Assembly: GCA_934725575.1 (NCBI GenBank)
Contig: CAKVCK010000002.1
Location: forward strand, 1-64,000
From: an uncultured Bacteroidales bacterium
GTDB lineage: Bacteria; Bacteroidota; Bacteroidia; Bacteroidales; UBA932
Direction: 5' to 3'
DNA: 64,000 nucleotides
Position 1 is the first letter of the stretch. Each line of letters starts with the position of its first letter. Of this stretch, positions 34,890 through 44,010 are shown piece after piece. The notes beneath the pieces were generated by a model. The model worked only from the letters and a program-made list of their open reading frames with translations. It did not search any database and was not told where the DNA came from. The translations under genes and the position numbers were made by a program.

Positions 34890-36185
34890 ATGAAAAAGAG
34901 CATTTGCCTGTATTTCCAAGTACATCAGCCTACCAGACTGAGACAGTACCGATTCTTCGACATCGGCAAGGATTCCCACTACTATGACGATTTCGCTGAC
35001 AGGACCATCCTCCGCAGGATAGCCCAGCGATGCTATATTCCGATGAACAACCTCCTGCTTGACCTTATCAAACAGCACGGAGGCAACTTCAAGGTGGCAT
35101 TCTCGATCACCGGCTCCGCTCTGGAGCAGTTCGAGAGATATGCTCCTGAGGTACTGGACAGTTTCCGCCAGCTGGCTCAGACCGGATGCGTGGAGTTTCT
35201 GGGAGAGACATATTACCACTCCCTCGCCTCGCTCGCCAATTTCGGTGAGTTCAAGCATCAGGTTGAGAAGCATTCCGCGGCGATCGAGAAGTATTTCGGT
35301 GTGAAGCCGACGGCCTTCAGGAACACCGAGCTGATATATTCAGACTCAATCGGTAAGGATGTGTACGACCTAGGTTTTAAGGTGATGCTCGCTGAGGGAG
35401 CCCGTCATATTCTTGGATGGAAGAGTCCTGATTACATCTACACCGACAGCCAGCAGAAGCATCTGAAGCTGCTGCTGCGCAACTATTCGCTGAGCGACGA
35501 CATCGCTTTCCGCTTCTCTGACAGAGGCTGGAAGGATTGGCCGCTGACGGGTGAGAAGTACCTTTCGTGGCTTAAGGCAGCCGACGGGGACATTGTGAAC
35601 CTGTTTATGGACTACGAGACCTTCGGAGAGCATCAGAAGGAGGCTTCGGGAATATTCGATTTTATGAGGTATCTCCCTGGGATTCTGCTGAATGACGGCT
35701 CGTTCGAGTTTGTGACTCCGACACAGGCCGCGAGGAAGCTGAAGCCGATCGCCGAGATCGACGTGCAGGATCCTATCTCCTGGGCAGACGAGGAGAGGGA
35801 TGTGTCCGCTTGGCTGGGCAACGAGCTTCAGCAGGACGCTTACAACAAACTTTACGAACAGGCTGAGAAGCTGGCCATCCTGAACGATCCGGTCCTTTGG
35901 GAGGATTTCGGCCATCTGCAGGAGAGTGACCATTTCTATTATATGAGCACCAAGTTCTTCTCCGATGGGGAGGTTCACAGTTACTTCAATCCGTACAACA
36001 CTCCGTACGAGGCGTTCATCAACTATATGAACGTGCTGAGTGACTTCATCATCAGGATTGATGACGCTATGACCACTTCTGGGAAGAAGGTGGAGGCCAA
36101 GCCGGTCACTGAACCTGCCGAAGTGACCGCCCCTGCGAAGAAGAAACCGTCAAGGAAGACAACCAAACAAGTAAAAAAGAAATAA
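34890..36185 (+). CDS. GH57 family alpha-glucan hydrolase/transferase
   Basis: 431 residues. GH57 conserved regions appear in order: region 1 FQVHQP (residues 10-14), FSITGSALEQ and EFLGETYYHSLASL, region 3 AFRNTELIYSDS with the nucleophile Glu near residue 145, region 4 FMDYETFGEHQ with the acid/base Asp near 240, and region 5 TPTQAARKL. The C-terminus is a Lys/Pro/Ala-rich tail (KKPSRKTTKQVKKK) that may be disordered. GH57 enzymes of this kind include alpha-amylases, 4-alpha-glucanotransferases and branching enzymes; the exact specificity is open. It ends directly at the start of the GT3-GT35 fusion with no intervening base. Confidence 0.9.
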   Translation: MKKSICLYFQVHQPTRLRQYRFFDIGKDSHYYDDFADRTILRRIAQRCYIPMNNLLLDLIKQHGGNFKVAFSITGSALEQFERYAPEVLDSFRQLAQTGCVEFLGETYYHSLASLANFGEFKHQVEKHSAAIEKYFGVKPTAFRNTELIYSDSIGKDVYDLGFKVMLAEGARHILGWKSPDYIYTDSQQKHLKLLLRNYSLSDDIAFRFSDRGWKDWPLTGEKYLSWLKAADGDIVNLFMDYETFGEHQKEASGIFDFMRYLPGILLNDGSFEFVTPTQAARKLKPIAEIDVQDPISWADEERDVSAWLGNELQQDAYNKLYEQAEKLAILNDPVLWEDFGHLQESDHFYYMSTKFFSDGEVHSYFNPYNTPYEAFINYMNVLSDFIIRIDDAMTTSGKKVEAKPVTEPAEVTAPAKKKPSRKTTKQVKKK

Positions 36186-39100
36186 ATGACAAACGAACTG
36201 ACAAATCCAGACTATTTGTTTGAGGTCAGTTGGGAAGTGTGCAACAAGGTGGGAGGCATCTACACGGTGATCGCCACCAAGTCGCTTTACCTGAAGCAGC
36301 AGCTTCACAAGCACCACATCCTGATCGGCCCTGATGTCTGGATGGACACTGAAAGCAATCCCGATTTCATCGAGGATCCGCATCTTTACAGTCTATGGAA
36401 AGCGAATGCCGCCTCGGAGGGAATCCGCGTGCGGATCGGCAAATGGAACGTGCCCGGGAATCCGATCGCCATTCTGGTGGATTTCAAGCAGTTCCTGACA
36501 AACCAAGACTACATCCTGTCCAAGTATTGGGAGCGTTTCCAGGTCGATTCCATCACCGGAAACTGGGATTATAAAGAGAATTTCCTGTTCGGCTATGCGG
36601 CCGGAAAGGTGATTGAAAGCTTCAGGAACTTCAACCTGAGCGCGTCAGACAAGATCGTGGCGCAGTTCCACGAATGGCAGACCGGAGCCGGGCTGCTTTA
36701 CCTTAAATATAAGCAGCTCCCGATCGCGACAGTCTTCACGACCCACGCCACGGTAGTGGGACGCTGCATCGCCGGCAACAACCTGCCTCTGTACGATTCG
36801 ATGAATCTCTACGACGGGGACCAGAAGGCACGGCAGTTCAACGTGATAGCCCGCCACTCACTTGAGAAGAAGTCGGCGCAGAACGCGGACATATTCACAA
36901 CCGTCAGTGAGATCACCGCGAAGGAGTGCGAGCAGTTCCTTCAGCGCAAGGTGGATGTCGTGACTCCTAACGGCTTCGAGAACAGCTTCACTCCGGCGAC
37001 GGATGAGGAATATGACGAAAAGCGCCGCGCCGCGCGTGCCAGACTGATCGAGGTAGCCACGGCGATGTCCGGCGAGGAAGTGTCAAAGGACGCCATCCTC
37101 ATAGGCATCGGCGGACGTTATGAATATCGCAACAAAGGAATCGACGTGTTCATCGACGCTCTCAAGAAACTTGAGGACACCGAGGCGCAAGGCCGTGATA
37201 TCCAGGCGTTCATAATGATCCCTTCCGGCCACAACGGAGCCGACAAGGATCTGGTCGCCAAACTCGCCGGCGCCGCTTCGGACTACACGACCCAGGTCTC
37301 CCACTACCTGATGGACAATGAATATGATGTCATCTCCCGCCGTTTCAAGGAGTTGGGCTTCACCAACGCCAAGGGCAGCCGTGTGAAGGTCTATTTCATT
37401 CCTTCCTATCTGAACGGAACGGACGGGGTGTTCAATATGAAGTACTACGACCTGCTCGTGGGACTTGACCTGACCCTGTTCCCGTCCTACTACGAGCCGT
37501 GGGGCTATACCCCTCTGGAGAGTCTTGCGTTCAGCATTCCTTCCCTTACAACCAGCCTGGCCGGATTCGGCCTTTGGGTAAGGTCTCACTATGGCAAGGA
37601 GCATCCAGGCATCACGGTTCTGGACAGGAATGATTCCAACTATTTCGAGGTCGTGGACGGAGTCGTGGCGAGAATCAAGGAGATCGCCGCCCTGGACAGC
37701 GAAGGCCGCAAGGCCTATATGGCTTCGGCAAAGGATGTCTCCACGATAGCCCTGTGGGAAAACCAGATTCAGTATTACAAGGAAGCATATTCAAAGGCCA
37801 TAGATAAGGTTATTGAGGCCAGAGGTGCTTTCCCGGATGAACTTAATGAAGACAAATCAATGGCATACAAGAAGATAGAAATCAACAACCCTACTTGGAA
37901 GAGTGTGATGGTGACACGTCACCTTCCTGCCGCTCTTTCTGGTCTTGAGACACTTTCCAAGAACCTCTGGTGGTGCTGGAACGAGTCCGCCAAATCCCTG
38001 TTCAAGTCTATTGATCCGGTGATCTGGCACAACACCTGCCACAACCCGATGGCCCTGCTTGACGCTGTAAGCCTCAAGAGGTTCAAGGCTTTGGCGAAGG
38101 ACGAGGCATTCCTCGGCGAGCTCAAGTCCGTGATGGACGAGTTCAACGCCTATATGGCACTCAAGGCCGAGCGCACCAACCCTTCGATCGCATATTTCTG
38201 TATGGAATATGGCCTTGACACATCCTTGAAGATCTACTCCGGAGGTCTCGGACTTCTGGCCGGAGACTATCTCAAGGAGACCAGTGATATGAACGTCAAC
38301 CTTGTGGCTGTCGGACTTCTGTACCGTTACGGCTACTTCACCCAGATCATCACCGGTCAGGGCGAGCAGGTCGCACGTTACGACGCGCAGGACTTCACGA
38401 AGATCCCTGCCGAGCCGGTCATGGACGCGGAGGGTAACTGGATGACCACAAGCGTGGCCTTCCCGGGTCGCACGATCACAGCCCGTCTCTGGAAGGTGGC
38501 CGTGGGTCGTACCGACCTCTATCTGCTTGACACTGACTATGAGGCAAACTCTCCTGAGGATCGTCAGGTGACCTATCACCTCTATGGCGGCGACTGGGAG
38601 AACCGTCTTAAGCAGGAACTTCTGCTCGGAGTCGGCGGCATCAGGGCTCTCAGAAATCTCGGCATCAATCCGCAGATCTACCATTGCAATGAGGGACACG
38701 CCGCGTTCACCGGGCTTGAGAGGCTCCGTGAATATATTCAGAATGACAACCTCGACTTCGGCGAGGCTGTCGAGGTCGTAAGGGCCTCATCGCTCTTCAC
38801 CACGCACACTCCTGTGCCGGCCGGACACGACGCTTTCGATGAGGGACTGCTCAGAAAGTACATCGGCCATTATCCTCAGCGACTGAAGGTTGACTGGGAG
38901 ACGATGATGGCTCTCGGCAAGGTGAACGGCAACGATGTGAACGAGAAGTTCTCGATGAGCTTCCTTGCGGCGAACCTTTCGCAGAATGTGAACGGTGTGT
39001 CAATGCTGCACGGGGATGTCAGCAAGGAGATATTCAGCAGCATCTATCCTGGCTATCAGCCTGAGGAACTGTTCATCAGCTACGTGACCAACGGTGTCCA

Positions 39101-40424
39101 CTACCCGACTTGGGCCGCGGCCGAGTGGAAGAAGATCCACGCTCGTGTGTTCGGTCCTGAGTTCGCCACGCACCACTACGACAAGTCTTGCTTCGAGGGC
39201 ATCTACAAAGTGCCTGATTCTGAGATCTGGGAGACAAGAAAGACCCTCAAGAAGAGGCTGATAGACATCGTGAAGGAACGTATTTCCGACCCGACACAGT
39301 GCAACCACTACTCTCCAAGCCAGATTGTGGCGATCAAGGAAAACCTTCGTGACGATGTGCTGACCATCGGATTCGCCCGCCGTTTCGCGACATATAAGAG
39401 AGGAACACTTCTGTTCTCTGATCTTGACAGGCTCGATGCCATCGTCAACGATCCTGTACATCCGGTCCAGTTCCTGTTCGCCGGCAAGGCTCATCCTGCC
39501 GACAAGGCTGGTCAGGACCTCATCAAGAGGATCATCGAGATCTCCAAGCAGGATCGTTTCATCGGAAAGATCGTGTTCATCCCTGGCTATGACATTTCCC
39601 TTGCCAAGAGGCTTGTACAGGGTGTCGATGTGTGGATGAACAACCCTACGAGGCCGCTGGAGGCTTCCGGAACATCCGGAGAGAAGGCCTCTATGAACGG
39701 TGTGATGCACTTCTCCGTGCTTGACGGCTGGTGGGTCGAGGGTTACAAGCCGGGCGCAGGATGGGCTCTTCCTCTTGAGCGTACGTACGATGACCAGAAC
39801 TACCAGAATGAACTCGACGCGGCCACGATCTACACGACCATCGAGAACGAGATCGCTCCGGCCTATTACGATGTGGACAAGTCCCTCGGATTGTCTCCGA
39901 CTTGGGTCGGCTACATCAAGAACACTGTCGCTCAGGTGGCCAACAACTTCACCACCAACAGGATGCTGACGGACTACTGCAACCAGTACTACAATCCTCA
40001 GTCTGAGCGTTCCGACAAGATGATCGCCGATGACTACAAGATGGCACGTGAGATCTCGGCCTGGAAGAAGAGGCTTCGCCGTGAGTGGCAGAACATCGAG
40101 GTGATCTCGCAGACCCAGCCGGATTCTTCCTACAGTCTCTCCGAGTCCAATTCGCTGACCTCAGAGGTCGTTCTGAATCTTGGAGACCTTTCTCCTGAGG
40201 ACATCGGAGTGGAGATGCTGTTCGCGACGACTGACGTGAAGCATCAGCTGCATATTCAGGAAAAGTGCGACTTTGACGTGGTTGAGTTCAATGACGGTGT
40301 CGCGAAGTATCGCGCATCCATCCTTCCGGACAGGACCGGTATGTACCAGGTGGCTGTCAGGATGTACGCCAAGAACCCGTTACTGCCTCACAGACAGGAT
40401 TTTGAGCTTGTGAAATGGTTATAG
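36186..40424 (+). CDS. GT3 glycogen synthase fused to GT35 alpha-glucan phosphorylase
   Basis: 1412 residues made of two complete enzymes. Residues 1-558 are a GT3 (eukaryotic-type) glycogen synthase: opening FEVSWEVCNKVGGIYTVI, AQFHEWQTGAGLLYL, TTHATVVGRCIAG, ending with the FPSYYEPWGYTPLESLAFS motif carrying the catalytic Glu pair. Residues 559-1412 are an alpha-glucan phosphorylase of the short bacterial type: LSKNLWWCWNESAKSLF, YFCMEYGLD, KIYSGGLGLLAGDYLK, YHCNEGHAAFTGLERL, and the PLP loop ASGTSGEKASMNGVMHFS with the Lys. The second part starts at an internal Met (37860, MAYKKIEI) like that of free-standing enzymes. It would join synthesis and phosphorolysis of glycogen in one chain. Confidence 0.93.
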   Translation: MTNELTNPDYLFEVSWEVCNKVGGIYTVIATKSLYLKQQLHKHHILIGPDVWMDTESNPDFIEDPHLYSLWKANAASEGIRVRIGKWNVPGNPIAILVDFKQFLTNQDYILSKYWERFQVDSITGNWDYKENFLFGYAAGKVIESFRNFNLSASDKIVAQFHEWQTGAGLLYLKYKQLPIATVFTTHATVVGRCIAGNNLPLYDSMNLYDGDQKARQFNVIARHSLEKKSAQNADIFTTVSEITAKECEQFLQRKVDVVTPNGFENSFTPATDEEYDEKRRAARARLIEVATAMSGEEVSKDAILIGIGGRYEYRNKGIDVFIDALKKLEDTEAQGRDIQAFIMIPSGHNGADKDLVAKLAGAASDYTTQVSHYLMDNEYDVISRRFKELGFTNAKGSRVKVYFIPSYLNGTDGVFNMKYYDLLVGLDLTLFPSYYEPWGYTPLESLAFSIPSLTTSLAGFGLWVRSHYGKEHPGITVLDRNDSNYFEVVDGVVARIKEIAALDSEGRKAYMASAKDVSTIALWENQIQYYKEAYSKAIDKVIEARGAFPDELNEDKSMAYKKIEINNPTWKSVMVTRHLPAALSGLETLSKNLWWCWNESAKSLFKSIDPVIWHNTCHNPMALLDAVSLKRFKALAKDEAFLGELKSVMDEFNAYMALKAERTNPSIAYFCMEYGLDTSLKIYSGGLGLLAGDYLKETSDMNVNLVAVGLLYRYGYFTQIITGQGEQVARYDAQDFTKIPAEPVMDAEGNWMTTSVAFPGRTITARLWKVAVGRTDLYLLDTDYEANSPEDRQVTYHLYGGDWENRLKQELLLGVGGIRALRNLGINPQIYHCNEGHAAFTGLERLREYIQNDNLDFGEAVEVVRASSLFTTHTPVPAGHDAFDEGLLRKYIGHYPQRLKVDWETMMALGKVNGNDVNEKFSMSFLAANLSQNVNGVSMLHGDVSKEIFSSIYPGYQPEELFISYVTNGVHYPTWAAAEWKKIHARVFGPEFATHHYDKSCFEGIYKVPDSEIWETRKTLKKRLIDIVKERISDPTQCNHYSPSQIVAIKENLRDDVLTIGFARRFATYKRGTLLFSDLDRLDAIVNDPVHPVQFLFAGKAHPADKAGQDLIKRIIEISKQDRFIGKIVFIPGYDISLAKRLVQGVDVWMNNPTRPLEASGTSGEKASMNGVMHFSVLDGWWVEGYKPGAGWALPLERTYDDQNYQNELDAATIYTTIENEIAPAYYDVDKSLGLSPTWVGYIKNTVAQVANNFTTNRMLTDYCNQYYNPQSERSDKMIADDYKMAREISAWKKRLRREWQNIEVISQTQPDSSYSLSESNSLTSEVVLNLGDLSPEDIGVEMLFATTDVKHQLHIQEKCDFDVVEFNDGVAKYRASILPDRTGMYQVAVRMYAKNPLLPHRQDFELVKWL

Positions 40425-41293
40425 CGACCGGATTCTTTGACGGTGTCCACATCGGGCACCGTTTTGTGATTGAGCGGCTTGTGAACGAGGCCAGGGAAAG
40501 GGGCGACCAGAGTATGGTCGTCACTTTCTGGCCTCATCCACGCAACGTGCTTCAGGACGATGCCCGCAACCTTCGGCTTCTTACCTCGCTGGATGAGAAG
40601 AAGGCGCTGCTCAAGGGGCTTGGTGTGGACCACGTTGAGGTGCTGCCTTTCACCAAGGAATTCAGCCGGTTGACCACCCGGGAATATTTCCGTGATGTCC
40701 TCATAGCCCGTTTCGGCGCGAAAGCGATTCTGATTGGCTACGACAATCGTATGGGTTGCGATCCCCAGACTCCCGAATCAATCGAGAAAATCGCTGAAGG
40801 TGAGGGGCTTTATGTTGTCCGTTTGGGCAGTGTCACCTCTCCGTCAGGTGTGACGGTAAGCTCCACGAAGATCCGTGAGGCTGTCGCCGCCGGGGAGATG
40901 GAGACCGCCGCCGCGATGCTCGGGTATGAATATTCCTTGCTGGGAGTTGTGGTGGCGGGCAACCGCCTTGGCCGCACTATAGGTTTTCCGACGGCTAACA
41001 TCCAGCTCTACGAGCCTTTGAAGCTGCTGCCGGGCAACGGTGTCTATTCGGTTGAGGCCGAGACGCTTGGCCGTAAGTTCAAGGGGATGTGCAACATCGG
41101 TGTCCGCCCGACCGTCCGTGCCGGTGGCCAGCGCACCATTGAGACCAACATCTTCGATTTCAACGAAGACATCTACGGTCTCGATCTCAAGGTGACTTTC
41201 CATCACAAAATCCGTGACGAGCGCCGCTTCGATTCCATCGATGCCCTCCAGGCCCAGCTCGCCGCCGACAAGGCCAGCATCCTCGCGGAATGA
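40415..41293 (+). CDS. ribF: Bifunctional riboflavin kinase/FAD synthetase
   Basis: 292 residues. N-terminal FAD synthetase (nucleotidyltransferase) with GFFDGVHIGHRFVIERL (residues 6-22), FWPHPR, and VSSTKIREAVAAGEM; C-terminal riboflavin kinase from about residue 168: GNRLGRTIGFPTANIQ (nucleotide/riboflavin-binding PTAN motif) and FDFNEDIYG with the catalytic Glu. It makes FMN and FAD in the cytoplasm. The N-terminus is ~10 residues shorter than usual because the gene starts inside the last codons of the glycogen fusion gene (10-bp overlap), implying translational coupling. The 3' 387 bp are duplicated at 43600-43985. Confidence 0.95.
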   Translation: MVIATGFFDGVHIGHRFVIERLVNEARERGDQSMVVTFWPHPRNVLQDDARNLRLLTSLDEKKALLKGLGVDHVEVLPFTKEFSRLTTREYFRDVLIARFGAKAILIGYDNRMGCDPQTPESIEKIAEGEGLYVVRLGSVTSPSGVTVSSTKIREAVAAGEMETAAAMLGYEYSLLGVVVAGNRLGRTIGFPTANIQLYEPLKLLPGNGVYSVEAETLGRKFKGMCNIGVRPTVRAGGQRTIETNIFDFNEDIYGLDLKVTFHHKIRDERRFDSIDALQAQLAADKASILAE

Positions 41294-41321
41294 CAATGCG
41301 GCTGTCTTGGTGCATCCATTC

Positions 41322-41346
41322 GGTCGCTGAGCTTGTCGAAGTGACC
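41322..41346. repeat. REP-like palindrome
   Basis: GGTCGCTGAG...AAGTGACC, an imperfect palindrome containing the core CTGAGCTTGTCGAAG, which recurs as an intergenic repeat in many bacterial genomes. Only one copy was noticed in this window. Confidence 0.55.
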
Positions 41347-41371
41347 ATTGTAAAAGTTTATGTCAAAGGAT

Positions 41372-41440
41372 AGGCGATGCCCCGCTCCACCAGAATTTTG
41401 CACGTTACCAAAATTCTTGGGTGGAGCGGGGCACTCGCCT
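41372..41440. repeat. Long GC-rich hairpin
   Basis: AGGCGATGCCCCGCTCCACC pairs with GGTGGAGCGGGGCACTCGCCT, and AATTTT pairs with AAAATT inside, giving a ~69-bp fold-back. It lies within ~185 bp that separate ribF from the operator-like array here but are missing in the second ribF copy. It could be a terminator for the glycogen-ribF operon or a small inserted repeat. Confidence 0.6.
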
Positions 41441-41479
41441 ATAGGCCACTTGACAGGCATTCTCAAGGGAAAGTCATAT

Positions 41480-41570
41480 TTAGCTTTTGCAAAAGTTAAT
41501 TTAATGGTGTTTTTCGCTTTTCTATAAGTTAAAAACACCGAAAAATAACTTTTCCCCAAGCGAATACTTG
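41480..41570 (+). repeat. Second, degenerate copy of an ATPase operator array
   Basis: Matches 44010-44100 over about 85 bases. It has the same palindrome CTTTTGCAAAAG (centre 41489.5), the same degenerate second site (centre 41522.5), and a decayed third site (CTTTTCCCCAAGCGAA, centre about 41554.5). The intact copy precedes an intact ATPase gene; this one precedes a truncated ATPase. Confidence 0.7.
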
Positions 41571-41583
41571 TCAACGAGAAGTC

Positions 41584-41685
41584 TTATAACGCGCCAAAAC
41601 TAATGATTTTCGTTAGTTTTGGCGCAGTTTCAACCTTGAAAACACGCCAAATCGATGAAAAATCGATAGATTTGGCGCGTTATAA
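41584..41685. repeat. 102-bp element with perfect 15-bp terminal inverted repeats
   Basis: Ends are TTATAACGCGCCAAA and TTTGGCGCGTTATAA. Inside are two further fold-backs: GCGCCAAAACTAA with TTAGTTTTGGCGC, and CGCCAAATCGAT with ATCGAT..ATTTGGCG. No coding capacity. The right end is the exact point where the reading frame of a truncated ATPase begins. It could be a MITE-like insertion or an operator cluster left from the ATPase promoter. Confidence 0.55.
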
Positions 41686-42318
41686 CTTGCCTTTTTCAGT
41701 GAGAAACTTGGGAAGGAGACAGGGGGACATCTGAGCAAGATGCTGGAGAATCTGGAGAACTGCGATTTCATCCGTAAGTATTGTGTAAGGGAGAAAAAAA
41801 TCAACTCGAAGAACGGAATATACCAACTTGTGGATTTCTTTACCCGTTTTCATAACGACTTCTGTGTCAAAGGAACAACAGATGATCATTATTGGAGCAA
41901 TACATTGAATACTCCGAAGCAGAACACTTGGTACGGCCTCGCTTTCGAGCGTCTATGCCAAGCGCATATCCCTCAGATAAAAAGGGCTCTCGGAATCGAT
42001 AGAATACACACTGAATATTATTCCTGGAGAAGCAAGGAAAACAAACCTGCCGCCCAGGTTGATCTGGTCATCGAGCGTGCCGATCAAATCATCAACCTGT
42101 GTGAGATCAAATACAGCCGTGCCGAATACTCAATTGATTCTGAGGAAAACGCCAAGTTGCAGAATCGGGTGGCTGATTTCGAGCGCGAGACCGGCACCCG
42201 CAGCGCTGTCAACCTCACTTTCATCACAACTTTCGGCCTTAAACCCAACGCCTACTCTTCCGACATCCACAACCGTGTCCAGCTCGACGCTTTGTTCGAT
42301 GAGGTCATGCCTCGTTAG
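41686..42318 (+). pseudogene. C-terminal fragment of an AAA-type ATPase with nuclease-like domain
   Basis: About 210 codons in frame (first ATG at 41740). They match the C-terminal part of bacteroidetal ATPases of the ATPase_2/DUF234 type: winged-helix end GGHLSKMLENLENCDFIRKY, YQLVDFFTRFH, WSNTLNTPKQNTWYGLAFER, and a PD-(D/E)xK-like core AAQVDLVIERADQIINLCEIKYS. The whole P-loop ATPase domain (about 230 residues, Walker A and B) is missing. The frame starts immediately after the right inverted repeat of the 102-bp element. Probably inactive, though the nuclease-like D and ExK residues remain. It is a different subfamily from the three DUF4143 ATPases nearby. Confidence 0.7.
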
Positions 42319-42358
42319 CGATTGATTAAGCGGATCCGATGATGTGATTGCTGGACTG

Positions 42359-43303
42359 CTATTCCACGAGGAAGTCGTAAAACGGTGTCCAAAAGTAGTT
42401 GTTTGGCTGGAGGTACAACTTTTGGGCATTGAAGTCGATGATTATATTGAATCGCTTCAGAAAATTGTTCCCCAGCGTGCCGTCGATGTCGCTCTTGCTC
42501 TGCATTCCTTCCGTCAATGTGGAGAACGCACCAGCGACTTTCGGTAATATGTATGGCCCGACAGTGACCTCATCGAAAAATACATTCCTGAGTTCTCCGC
42601 CGCCTTCATCTGAGCTGGAAATATGCGAGATGGCGAATGGCTTTTGGGTGTCAAGTAGATTGTGGCTTTTCACGAATGGAGTGTTGAGGTCTATTACTCT
42701 GTCCGATCCGGTGTCAACTTCCAGTAGCAGATCATATTCGTTGCCGCTGATTTTCACGGGCAACGTGATGAAAGGCACATCGTATTTGTACTCGAAAGTA
42801 AACGGAATCAGTCCAGATGTGACTTCGAGCGACTCCTTTTTCGAGTAGCAATAAATCGTCAAGTCGTCATAATTGATCTCTATGTTGAAGGCTCTTAACG
42901 CATTGAGTCCCATCACACCGTCCCAATATTCAGGAGGGTAGGGAATATGAGCGCATCCAGCCTTTTCGTACTGGATGGTGCCGATCTTCACGGAATTGTC
43001 GTGGCTGTACTCCACTGTGTTGCTTCCAGTGGCACCAAGATTGTCGGTTTTCTTTCCTTTATGAATATGCCCTTGAAGTCGTGGCGAATTTGTGTTCAGA
43101 ACAAGGGAAGACGCTCCCGTGTCCACAAGGAAATTCAATGAATCCGAGCCGTTTACAAATGCCGTGACATAAATTCTGTTGTCCCCCGCAAGGCGGAAAG
43201 GAATCTCTCCTTCAGGTTGTCTGTCCAAGATCTTTGCGTCAATGTTCTGATGTCCACAGATCAATGCATAAAACACGCACAGTAGAATCTTAAGATGTCT
43301 CAT
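42359..43303 (-). CDS. Pepsin/retropepsin-like aspartic protease, exported
   Basis: 314 residues. Signal peptide about 1-23. Two aspartic-protease half-domains are visible, each with a catalytic triplet: FLVDTGASSLVLN near residue 58 and LLEVDTGSDRVIDL near 200. The supporting hydrophobic-Gly strands are GVMGLNALRAFNIEINYD and GTLGNNFLKRFNIIIDF. Bacteroidota carry many such bilobed proteins (Asp_protease_2 type); substrates are mostly unknown. It lies opposite to its neighbours, between the ATPase fragment and the duplicated ribF end, and so within the rearranged block bounded by the two ribF 3' copies. Confidence 0.85.
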   Translation of the reverse strand: MRHLKILLCVFYALICGHQNIDAKILDRQPEGEIPFRLAGDNRIYVTAFVNGSDSLNFLVDTGASSLVLNTNSPRLQGHIHKGKKTDNLGATGSNTVEYSHDNSVKIGTIQYEKAGCAHIPYPPEYWDGVMGLNALRAFNIEINYDDLTIYCYSKKESLEVTSGLIPFTFEYKYDVPFITLPVKISGNEYDLLLEVDTGSDRVIDLNTPFVKSHNLLDTQKPFAISHISSSDEGGGELRNVFFDEVTVGPYILPKVAGAFSTLTEGMQSKSDIDGTLGNNFLKRFNIIIDFNAQKLYLQPNNYFWTPFYDFLVE

Positions 43304-43599
43304 AGTCAGTATAATTTAATATAAAGTTACCTCTTTTCCAGTAAAAAGACAAGAGATTTGTCTCAGGTCCAGGGCAACCGCATCAGAATAGATCCTCCTT
43401 TGTAATGCGATAATGTGTGGACAGCATCACCTCCCGTATAATACCCGGCATCCGAAACGGGTGTGGCGGAATGTTAAAAAAACGCAAAACCATCCGGATG
43501 TATTGCGTATGTCTTTGGTTTTTAGTAACTTTAATACTTAAAAGCAAGCCTATAATTAATGACGATGAGCCACCAAATCTTTGCGAATTTTCCCGACCA

Positions 43600-43985
43600 C
43601 CGCCGCGATGCTCGGGTATGAATATTCATTGTTGGGAGTTGTTGTGGCGGGCAACCGTCTCGGTCGCACGATCGGTTTCCCAACGGCGAACATCCAACTT
43701 TACGAGCCCCTGAAGCTGTTGCCGGGAAACGGTGTCTATTCCGTTGAGGCCGAGACCCTTGGCCGCAAGTTCAAGGGAATGTGCAACATCGGTGTCCGTC
43801 CGACCGTCCGTGCCGGTGGCCAGCGCACCATAGAGACCAACATATTCGATTTCAACGAGGACATCTACGGTCTCGATCTCAAGGTGACTTTCCATCACAA
43901 AATCCGTGACGAGCGCCGTTTCGACTCCATCGATGCCCTCCGCTCCCAGCTCGCCGCCGACAAGGCCAGCATCCTCGCGGAGTGA
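43600..43985 (+). pseudogene. Duplicated ribF 3' end (riboflavin kinase domain only)
   Basis: 386 bp closely matching 40907-41293 of ribF. Differences are mostly silent third-position changes, with one visible amino-acid change near the end (ALRSQL for ALQAQL). The entire FAD synthetase half is absent. The remaining frame can start at the ATG at 43609 and encodes the whole kinase domain, including GNRLGRTIGFPTANIQ and FDFNEDIYG. It is either a relic of a duplication or a working stand-alone kinase; no clear promoter was found, though TAACTTTA lies upstream near 43530. The 295 bp before it (43304-43599) show nothing else recognisable. Confidence 0.75.
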
Positions 43986-44010
43986 CACTACGGCCGGTAA
44001 TCTGAAAGAT

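Noticed and set aside
41322..41440. Insertion sequence
   Set aside because: Fold-backs are present but there is no transposase frame in the segment; repeats of this type are better called REP-like.
43417..43713. 98-codon open frame across the left edge of the duplicated ribF end
   Set aside because: It reads the ribF copy in the wrong frame and has no family resemblance.
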